Origin: DASWUZ01 sp036401375
GTDB taxonomy: Bacteria; Acidobacteriota; Terriglobia; Terriglobales; Acidobacteriaceae
Reading direction: 5' to 3'
Assembly: GCA_036401375.1 (NCBI GenBank)
Contig: DASWVB010000031.1
Coordinates: 1-8,406, forward strand
Length of the DNA stretch: 8,406 nt
Under the pieces are notes generated by a model that saw nothing but the letters and a program-made list of their open reading frames with translations, searched no databases and was not told where the DNA came from. The position numbers and the translations under genes are program-made. Positions 1 through 5,357 of the stretch are shown piece after piece (positions within the stretch are counted from its first letter, which is position 1; each line of letters opens with the position of its first letter).

Positions 1-585
1 GCCCCAGATTGCTACCGTGTCGCCCTCACGGATGTTGCAGTTCTCCGCACCCATGTACCCGGTCGGGAAAATATCCGAGAGAAAAAGCACTTTATCATCG
101 GGCAGGCTGTCCGGCACCTTTATAGGTCCAACGTCCGCATACGGGACACGCACATACTGCGCCTGTCCGCCGGCATAGCCGCCCATCATGTGGGTGTAAC
201 CGAACAGGCCCGAGGGAGAGTACCCCATCATCTTCTCCGCAATCCACGCATTGGGGTTCGAGTTGTCGCACAAACTCCAAAGCTTGTCTTTGCAGGAGAA
301 GCAGTTGCCGCACGCAATCGTAAAAGGGATCACTACTCGATCGCCTACCTTGAGCTTGCTCGTGTCGATCGCCGCACCGACCTCGACCACCTCACCCATG
401 AACTCGTGACCGAGGATGTCGCCCTGCTCCAGCGTCGGGACGAAACCGTCATACAGGTGCAGATCAGACCCGCAGATTGCGGTACTGGTGACGCGGACGA
501 CTGCGTCCCGTGGATTGAGAATCTTGGGGTCAGGCACATCATGCACCTGCATCTTTTCTTTGCCCATCCAACAGACTGCTTTCAT
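1..585 (-). CDS. Zinc-dependent alcohol dehydrogenase, formaldehyde dehydrogenase-like (N-terminal 195 residues)
   Basis: This is a medium-chain dehydrogenase that probably oxidises an alcohol or aldehyde, possibly formaldehyde, with NAD in the cytoplasm. The frame is open from the ATG at 585 to the window edge, so the Rossmann domain is cut off just as it begins. The catalytic zinc pattern is visible: Cys38 in AICGSDLH, then His60-Glu61 in LGHEF. The structural zinc site is four cysteines at 92, 95, 98 and 106. The third catalytic position, Cys in classical horse-type enzymes, appears to be Asp171 in LSDIFPTGY. Family knowledge: this Asp and the PTGY sequence are typical of the formaldehyde dehydrogenase-like subgroup that includes the Pseudomonas putida enzyme. 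The start is supported by GGAG five bases upstream. The gene lies 111 bases downstream of the SRPBCC gene on the same strand and may be co-transcribed with it. Substrate and cofactor cannot be settled from this fragment. Confidence 0.9.
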   Translation of the reverse strand, partial: MKAVCWMGKEKMQVHDVPDPKILNPRDAVVRVTSTAICGSDLHLYDGFVPTLEQGDILGHEFMGEVVEVGAAIDTSKLKVGDRVVIPFTIACGNCFSCKDKLWSLCDNSNPNAWIAEKMMGYSPSGLFGYTHMMGGYAGGQAQYVRVPYADVGPIKVPDSLPDDKVLFLSDIFPTGYMGAENCNIREGDTVAIWG

Positions 586-651
586 AAAAACTCCTTATAT
601 GTATGGCGCTGCGTCAGGTCCGGTAACGCTACATCGTTCCGTCGAGTTCGC

Positions 652-668
652 AATTAGGTGGCTTAATT
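652..668. promoter_or_regulatory. Small inverted repeat upstream of the dehydrogenase gene
   Basis: The arms AATTA and TAATT are separated by seven bases (GGTGGCT), giving a 17-base dyad in the 111-base gap between the SRPBCC stop and the dehydrogenase start. It ends about 66 bases before the dehydrogenase ATG. The size and AT-rich arms would suit a dimeric regulator's operator, but five-base arms can arise by chance. The rest of this gap (586-696) shows only the dehydrogenase ribosome-binding site at 591-594 and no convincing terminator. Confidence 0.2.
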
Positions 669-696
669 CAAGGTCGGTACCGTTGAGGCCCCGGAA

Positions 697-1476
697 CTAA
701 GCGGAACGGGGAAGGCTCTCGCGCGCCTGCGGTTCTGCGGTGTTCGTCGTCTCGCGAAAGAGGAATGCCTCCGTCTTGCCGTGAATGCCCCTGGGGCCGT
801 GGCTCTGGCCGGCAGTCGTCGGCGTCTCGCCCGCTTCCATCATCGCTTTGAATCGCCGCAGGTCTTCACGCACCATGAACTCCGGGTGCTTGCCGAGCAA
901 CGTAAGCATCGCCTTGGCAAGTGGACCTAGCGGCAGGCTGTACTTCACCTCGACCGTAACCATTGTGCCGCCTGCTCTCAACCCCGCCATGGGGCTCGGT
1001 TCAAAGGTCACTGAACCGCTGTTGCTCACCTCGGAGTCGGGCAGCGACTCCCATGCGATGTGGCGATTGGGCTGGTCCTCCGTGACCTGTGCGCTCCAGC
1101 GGACCTCGGTGTCGCCCGGCCCGCTCGCAACCCACTCCGAACGCTGTGCGTCGAGCGTGCGAACCGACTTCAGGTGAGTCATGAACCGCGGAAGATTATT
1201 GAAGTTGCGCCAGAACGTGTAAGCCGTCTCAGGCGGGACGTTGATGAGGAAGTTTGCTCTCGCTTTGTACTCCTCCGGCGTGAATTGTGACTGCACGGTC
1301 TTGTAGGCGACCAGGCCGCCGGCGGTGGCCAAGGCAAGACCTGTGGCGATGCCGGACGTGTTTTCGGATTTGAACCGGCGAGTCAGGCCGTAGATAGCCA
1401 GGGCGCTAATGCCGAAGACGGCGCCTGCGTGCCGTGGGGTAAAGCTGCTGCTCGACGTCTTTCTGGGTTGAGCCAT
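697..1476 (-). CDS. SRPBCC family (polyketide cyclase/dehydrase-like) protein with N-terminal membrane hairpin
   Basis: This 259-residue protein begins with two hydrophobic segments, about residues 17-32 and 41-59. Between them lies a basic stretch (LTRRFKSE), which the positive-inside rule would place in the cytoplasm. An SRPBCC/START-type fold follows at about 72-216: FLINVPPETAYTFWRNFNNL opens it, HIAWESLPDSEVSNSG forms the middle strands, and the closing helix includes REDLRRFKAMMEAGE. The next stretch, TPTTAGQSHGPRG, resembles the tail of many stand-alone SRPBCC proteins as I remember them. The family binds hydrophobic ligands in a helix-grip pocket; no ligand can be read here. The start is supported by AGGAG nine bases upstream of the ATG. 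The gene is divergent from the S1 gene and precedes the dehydrogenase, suggesting a shared operon of unknown role. The last ~35 residues look disordered. Confidence 0.85.
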   Translation of the reverse strand: MAQPRKTSSSSFTPRHAGAVFGISALAIYGLTRRFKSENTSGIATGLALATAGGLVAYKTVQSQFTPEEYKARANFLINVPPETAYTFWRNFNNLPRFMTHLKSVRTLDAQRSEWVASGPGDTEVRWSAQVTEDQPNRHIAWESLPDSEVSNSGSVTFEPSPMAGLRAGGTMVTVEVKYSLPLGPLAKAMLTLLGKHPEFMVREDLRRFKAMMEAGETPTTAGQSHGPRGIHGKTEAFLFRETTNTAEPQARESLPRSA

Positions 1477-1894
1477 ATGAAGTTACTCCTGAGGTTGTTG
1501 CGCGTTGCACTGCGATGAGGTACCGGAACCCCCGCGCCGCGTCGGACCGTCAACGCGGCAGCGGGGTCCTTCCGCACCATGCTTGCCGGTCTGCAGAGCG
1601 CCCGCAACGCAAAGATGAACTGGTAGTTGGGATGGTGCCTCCGCCTCGTAAGATGGCTGATCGTGCGAGTCCATAAACACGGCTAGTTACGTCCTTGATC
1701 AATTTGAGAGCCGAGCAGTCTATGGCTGGGCCCCGAGCGTCGCAGAACGCTTCCCATCTGCGCCCGAGGCGTAGCGAGCGTGTCAGCACCTGCATGCCGT
1801 GATGAGCAGCGATGGCAAGTGGAGGAACTCGCGGTGGTATTCTAGGCGGGTTACCCCGGTCACAAGTCCCGAGTGAGTAGCCGAGCGATTACCT
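1477..1894. other. Divergent intergenic region, no convincing gene
   Basis: This 418-base gap separates the minus-strand SRPBCC gene from the plus-strand S1 gene and should hold promoters for both. A candidate plus-strand promoter is listed separately. On the minus strand a TTGATC hexamer (around 1695-1700) could be a -35 element, but no good -10 lies at the right distance. Several short open frames cross the region; none has a ribosome-binding site or a recognisable protein. One of them (ATG at 1674) ends at 1483 inside the SRPBCC ribosome-binding site, and its third-position GC is unremarkable. I saw no tRNA-like fold or riboswitch. Confidence 0.6.
1835..1843 (+). promoter_or_regulatory. 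Possible extended -10 promoter of the S1 gene
   Basis: TGG followed by TATTCT fits the extended -10 layout (TG, any base, then a hexamer matching TATAAT at four of six positions). No good -35 lies 16-18 bases upstream, which extended -10 promoters tolerate. Transcription would begin near 1850 and give a leader of about 45 bases. A short dyad, CGGG-TTAC-CCCG at 1847-1858, would sit at the very 5' end of that RNA. The match is weak and unsupported by comparison. Confidence 0.3.
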
Positions 1895-3844
1895 ATGTTG
1901 AACGTTGGAGTTCCCGAGATCGACGGCCCCGAAGAGCCTGGGCTCAGTCCAGAGCAGTACCCGGACGAGCAGGACGCGGAGACTTCCGCCAACGAGGGAC
2001 TGGAGACCGGCGAGAATGCGGACCTCGACCGCGATCCCGGCCTGGTTGGAACCGATCCCTCTGAGAATCCAGACTCAACCCCTGCACCTGCTTCGCTAGC
2101 CGGCCCGCAGGCGACAACAGCACCTGAGCAGGCGTCTGTTGATCAACCGCATCATGAACCGCTGGAGACATTTGCCGCTTTGCTGTCGGAATTTGAGCGC
2201 AATCGGGCACTCCGCTCCGAAGATGGAAGCAAGCAGATCGATGGCAGCGTTGTCGCGGTGACCGCCGAGTCAGTCTTCGTGGACATTGGCTTCAAGACGG
2301 AAGGTGTACTGCCGCTGGCCGCCTTTGCCTCTTTCCCGGCCACACTGAAGGAACCGCCGAAGCCCGGTGACAGGCTCCGCGTCACCGTAAAAGGCCGCAA
2401 CGAAGAGGGCTACTACGATCTGTCGCTCTTAAAAGTAGCGCAGCCGAAGGACTGGTCCTCCCTCGAGGCTGCGTTCAACGACAAAGCCATCGTCGCCGGC
2501 ACCGTCACGGGCACTGTGAAGGGCGGATTGACGGTAGACGTCGGGATGCGCGCCTTCCTGCCCGCCTCCCGCAGCGGAGCACGCGACGCAGCAGAGATGG
2601 AAAAGCTCGTCGGCCAGGAGATTCGCTGCCGCATAACCAAGCTCGACGTCGCCGACGAAGATGTGGTGGTTGACCGCCGCGCTGTGATCGAGGAAGAAGA
2701 GCGATCCACCAAAGAGCGACGCTACCAGGAGGTGAGCGAGAGTGATACCGTCAGCGGAGTGGTTCGCAGCCTCACAGACTACGGAGCCTTCGTCGACATC
2801 GGCGGCGTCGATGCCCTGCTGCACATCAGCGACATGGCCTGGAGCCGCGTCGCATCGCCCTCCGATGTACTCTCCGCAGGCGAGCACATCCAAGTCAAGG
2901 TCCTCAGGGTCGAGCCCGACAAGCGCCGCATTTCAGTCGGCCTGAAGCAGCTGCAGCCTCATCCCTGGGACGCGGTCGCCGGCAAGTTCACCACCGGAGA
3001 ACGGGTCACCGGTGTTGTGGCGCGGCTCACCGACTTTGGCGCGTTTGTAGAGATCGCACCGGGTGTAGAGGGCCTCGTCCACATCTCCGAAATGTCATGG
3101 GCAAAGAAGGTTCGCAAGCCCGGCGACATGGTCAAACCCGGTGAGACCGTCGAGGTGGTCATCCTCTCGATCAACCCGCAGGAGCGTCGCATCTCGCTCG
3201 GCCTCAAGCAGGCGCTGGGCGATCCCTGGGTCACTGCCGCCGACAAGCTTTTGGTCGGTGCTGTAGTCGAGGGGCCGGTCGTCAGCTTCACCAAGTTCGG
3301 CGCCTTCGTGCAGGTCGCGGAGGGCGTCGAAGGCATGATCCATATCAGCGAGATCGTGCCGGACAAGCGCATCAACCATCCCCAGGATGAGCTCCGAACA
3401 GGCCAGATCGTAAAGGCCCAGGTCATTGAAGTCGATCGGGACAAACGGCAGTTGAAGCTGAGCATCAAGCAGCTGATTCCCACCAGCCTTGAGGAGTACC
3501 TTGGTGAACATCAGACCGGCGACGTAGTCTCCGGGAGAGTGACTGAGGCCACCAGCGACCGCCTGCTTGTCGAGCTCGGCGAGGGCATAAGGGTAACGTG
3601 CAAGCCGCCCGTTGCTGCGGCCATTCCAGCAAACACGGAACCCGCACCTGCGCCCGATGGGCAGCCTAAGCCAAACCTCTCCGCGCTCAGCTCCATGCTC
3701 AAGGCAAAGTGGAAGAGCGGTGGCCCTGATCCCGACGCTCCTCTCAGCAGAAAGAACATCGGCGTCCGCGCCGGAGAAGTGCGCAGCTTCCGCATAATTA
3801 CGCTCGACGTCGCGGCCAGGACGATAGCAATCGAAGCGATCTGA
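1895..3844 (+). CDS. rpsA: S1-domain RNA-binding protein, probable 30S ribosomal protein S1
   Basis: This 649-residue cytoplasmic protein carries five clear S1 (OB-fold) RNA-binding domains and a sixth divergent one. They lie at about 114-181, 198-264, 283-353, 368-440, 453-527 and 541-649. Domains 3-5 show the canonical signature, for example DFGAFVEIAPGVEGLVHISE. The first two are divergent, as in ribosomal S1, where they contact the ribosome while the later domains hold mRNA. Six domains and length suit S1 (E. coli S1 is 557 residues). The extra length comes from a Pro/acid-rich N-terminus (residues 1-90, 15 acidic among the first 50) and an insertion in domain 6. The ATG at 1895 is the first start after an in-frame TGA at 1874, but no strong Shine-Dalgarno precedes it. 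The 87-residue gene follows 60 bases later. A non-ribosomal S1 paralogue is the main alternative. Confidence 0.8.
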   Translation: MLNVGVPEIDGPEEPGLSPEQYPDEQDAETSANEGLETGENADLDRDPGLVGTDPSENPDSTPAPASLAGPQATTAPEQASVDQPHHEPLETFAALLSEFERNRALRSEDGSKQIDGSVVAVTAESVFVDIGFKTEGVLPLAAFASFPATLKEPPKPGDRLRVTVKGRNEEGYYDLSLLKVAQPKDWSSLEAAFNDKAIVAGTVTGTVKGGLTVDVGMRAFLPASRSGARDAAEMEKLVGQEIRCRITKLDVADEDVVVDRRAVIEEEERSTKERRYQEVSESDTVSGVVRSLTDYGAFVDIGGVDALLHISDMAWSRVASPSDVLSAGEHIQVKVLRVEPDKRRISVGLKQLQPHPWDAVAGKFTTGERVTGVVARLTDFGAFVEIAPGVEGLVHISEMSWAKKVRKPGDMVKPGETVEVVILSINPQERRISLGLKQALGDPWVTAADKLLVGAVVEGPVVSFTKFGAFVQVAEGVEGMIHISEIVPDKRINHPQDELRTGQIVKAQVIEVDRDKRQLKLSIKQLIPTSLEEYLGEHQTGDVVSGRVTEATSDRLLVELGEGIRVTCKPPVAAAIPANTEPAPAPDGQPKPNLSALSSMLKAKWKSGGPDPDAPLSRKNIGVRAGEVRSFRIITLDVAARTIAIEAI

Positions 3845-3871
3845 CGGGCTAGCTCTCAATATCGCAGCAGG

Positions 3872-3888
3872 GCCTTGTAATTCAAGGC
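3872..3888 (+). promoter_or_regulatory. Hairpin abutting the ribosome-binding site of the 87-residue gene
   Basis: GCCTTG and CAAGGC form a perfect six-base-pair stem around a TAATT loop. It ends two bases before the GAGGAG ribosome-binding site at 3891-3896. No T-run follows, so it is a poor intrinsic terminator. It may be an RNA-processing or translation-tuning element between the S1 gene and the next gene, or it may be fortuitous. Confidence 0.35.
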
Positions 3889-3904
3889 TTGAGGAGTCGT
3901 AACC

Positions 3905-4168
3905 ATGGCTGGTTGTCCTGCAGTTCAGTTCGAAGGCGTGACCCGGGATAGATTTACCTGCCTGCAGCAGCTGGTGCTCGACAAGGCCGGCGTTGCACTC
4001 TCAGGCGACGTGGGCACAGCCAGCAACGGCGAAGAGAACATGGAGATCTCATGGAACTTCGATGAGGCGGCGATGGTGCTTACCCTTGAAGTGACTGAAT
4101 CAGCCTATCCGTGCTTCCTTGTCATGCCGCGGCTGAAGAGCTTCGTCGCGACCTGTCTGGGTGCATGA
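3905..4168 (+). CDS. Small protein of unknown function downstream of S1
   Basis: I do not recognise this 87-residue protein. It has a strong ribosome-binding site (GAGGAG at 3891-3896, eight bases before the ATG) and lies 60 bases after the S1 gene on the same strand, so it is probably a real gene, perhaps co-transcribed. There is no signal peptide or membrane segment, so it should be cytoplasmic. It reads as an amphipathic first half (RFTCLQQLVLDKAGVALSGD), a Gly/Ser/Asn/Glu-rich turn, a strand-turn-strand unit (ENMEISWNFDEAAMVLTLEV) and a hydrophobic ending (PRLKSFVATCLGA). This suggests a compact alpha/beta fold. Four cysteines lie at 4, 19, 70 and 84, without CxxC spacing. Its layout reminds me of short hypothetical proteins common in acidobacteria, an impression only. 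Confidence 0.75.
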   Translation: MAGCPAVQFEGVTRDRFTCLQQLVLDKAGVALSGDVGTASNGEENMEISWNFDEAAMVLTLEVTESAYPCFLVMPRLKSFVATCLGA

Positions 4169-4257
4169 TTCAGTGCAGGATACGCAGCCGCATTTGCCCT
4201 TTTAGTAAGTCGAACGATCTTCTCTGCCCGCCGGTGTAGCTTTTCCCCCGTGTGCGC

Positions 4258-4266
4258 TGTCATAAT
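4258..4266 (+). promoter_or_regulatory. Extended -10 promoter of the VOC gene
   Basis: TGT followed by CATAAT gives an extended -10 element matching TATAAT at five of six positions. No convincing -35 is seen 16-18 bases upstream. Transcription would begin near 4273, leaving a leader of about 30 bases before the ATG at 4303. This agrees with the start chosen for that gene, since the in-frame GTG at 4252 would lie upstream of the RNA start. The rest of the 4169-4302 gap shows no terminator for the preceding gene. Confidence 0.5.
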
Positions 4267-4271
4267 TCCCT

Positions 4272-4294
4272 CCGTCCCGCTCATCGGGCGACGG
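4272..4294 (+). promoter_or_regulatory. Leader hairpin overlapping the VOC ribosome-binding site
   Basis: CCGTC (4272-4276) pairs with GACGG (4290-4294), and inside it CCG (4277-4279) pairs with CGG (4285-4287). The loop is CTCAT, and a two-base bulge lies on the 3' side. The 3' arm includes the first two G of the GGGAG ribosome-binding site at 4293-4297, so folding could reduce ribosome access. If transcription starts near 4273, the stem would form at the very 5' end of the RNA. Confidence 0.35.
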
Positions 4295-4302
4295 GAGTCG
4301 AC

Positions 4303-5268
4303 ATGCAGCAATCTTCTTGGAATCGGACTGTTCTCAGCTCTATCATCGGGGCCGCGCTTTTAGCGGCGCCGTGGGCCTCGCTGGTGGTCGGCGGTGCGGC
4401 GATCGCGGACGCGCAGCAGCGCCCGCACATCCTCGGAATCTCACACCTCTGCGTCTACTCGAGCGACACCGCCGGAACTGACCACTTCTACGGCGCCATC
4501 CTCGGGGCAACGAAGCAGCCCGACCCGGAAGACTCGACCGGCACGCGCTACTACTTCAGCGGCAGCCAGTTTGTAGAGGTGCTGCCTCTGCCGGCAGGCC
4601 AGGGCATCAGCCGGATGTCCCATGTTGCCTTTGATACTGACAACGCTGCGGGCCTTCGCGATTACCTCGAATCTCACGGAAGCGCGGGAGCCTCCGCGCT
4701 AATGACAGGCGCGGACGGCAGCAGCTGGTTCAAGACTAAAGATCCCGAAGGCAACGAGATCCAATTCGTACAGGGTGGATCTACTAAGCTTTCTGCAGCA
4801 CCCCAGCCGATCAGCACCCGCGTGATCCACATCGGCTTTCTCGTCCACGACCGCGCCGTCGAGGACAAGTTCTACAAAGACCTGCTCGGCTTCAAACCTT
4901 ACTGGTACGGCGCGATGAAGGCGGACAAAACTGACTGGATCTCGCAGCAGGTGCCGGACGGCCACGACTGGATCGAATACATGATGGTTGGCGAGGGCTC
5001 GACCACTCCCGTTGACAAGGTCGATGCCCGGGAACTGGGAGTGCTCAACCACTTCTCGCTCGGCGTTCCCAACATGGAGCAGGCAGTCACAACCCTTTAC
5101 GCCGGCGATCGGCTGAGTCCGCGCCACGACGGCCCGCAGATGGGCAAGGACGGCAAATGGCAGGCGAACTTCTACGATCCCGATGGCACCCGCGTCGAGT
5201 TAATGGAATTCCAGCCGGTGATGAAGCCCTGCTGCTCCGAATTCACGGCCCCCAGCCCTCTTAATTGA
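4303..5268 (+). CDS. Exported two-domain VOC (glyoxalase/bleomycin-resistance fold) protein
   Basis: This 321-residue protein has a Sec-type signal peptide: a polar start with Arg8, a hydrophobic core from about 9 to 33, and a likely cleavage after ADA near residue 37. It should act in the periplasm or outside the cell. Two vicinal-oxygen-chelate domains follow at about 43-158 and 173-305. Each keeps the His/Glu pattern used for metal binding in this superfamily: His48, Glu92, His107, Glu152, and His176, Glu225, His250, Glu299. VOC members include glyoxalase I, extradiol dioxygenases and resistance proteins, so the reaction cannot be named. The tail is PCCSEFTAPSP, with adjacent cysteines 310 and 311. 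The ATG at 4303 is preferred over an in-frame GTG at 4252 because GGGAG lies five bases before it and the signal peptide then begins properly. The gene appears monocistronic, ending at a shared terminator. Confidence 0.87.
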   Translation: MQQSSWNRTVLSSIIGAALLAAPWASLVVGGAAIADAQQRPHILGISHLCVYSSDTAGTDHFYGAILGATKQPDPEDSTGTRYYFSGSQFVEVLPLPAGQGISRMSHVAFDTDNAAGLRDYLESHGSAGASALMTGADGSSWFKTKDPEGNEIQFVQGGSTKLSAAPQPISTRVIHIGFLVHDRAVEDKFYKDLLGFKPYWYGAMKADKTDWISQQVPDGHDWIEYMMVGEGSTTPVDKVDARELGVLNHFSLGVPNMEQAVTTLYAGDRLSPRHDGPQMGKDGKWQANFYDPDGTRVELMEFQPVMKPCCSEFTAPSPLN

Positions 5269-5309
5269 TCGGCGAAGCCGCAAGCTGCGTGAACATCGCG
5301 CAAAAGACA

Positions 5310-5349
5310 GGGCCGGCTCTGGTGAGCACGGCCCCGCCTGCTTTGTTTT
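5310..5349. terminator. Bidirectional intrinsic terminator between convergent genes
   Basis: GGGCCG-GCTC (5310-5319) pairs with GAGC-CGGCCC (5324-5334) around a TGGT loop, with one unpaired A at 5328, giving ten base pairs. On the plus strand a broken T-tract follows at 5342-5349 (TTTGTTTT), seven bases after the stem. On the minus strand TTTT, from AAAA at 5302-5305, follows four bases after the stem. Its place between the VOC stop (5268) and the peptidase stop (5358) fits a shared terminator. Confidence 0.75.
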
Positions 5350-5357
5350 GACGCGTT

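Noticed and set aside
598..626. TTACCG-17-TACATA as a minus-strand promoter for the dehydrogenase
   Set aside because: The spacing is good, but the implied transcription start (about 591) falls inside the ribosome-binding site, leaving no usable leader.
190..657. 155-residue plus-strand frame opposite the dehydrogenase
   Set aside because: The minus strand encodes an intact zinc-dehydrogenase N-terminus with all zinc ligands. The plus-strand frame is a shadow.
1483..1674. 63-residue minus-strand frame ending just before the SRPBCC start
   Set aside because: No ribosome-binding site at its ATG, third-position GC is only slightly above half, and the sequence is low in recognisable structure. 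Its stop overlapping the next ribosome-binding site is probably chance.
3095..3859. 254-residue open frame antisense to the S1 gene
   Set aside because: It mirrors a high-GC coding region with strong S1-domain conservation on the plus strand, and has no recognisable domain or ribosome-binding site.
4252..4302. In-frame GTG at 4252 as an upstream start for the VOC gene
   Set aside because: It would put 17 polar residues before the signal peptide, has no good ribosome-binding site, and would lie upstream of the transcription start predicted from the -10 at 4261-4266.
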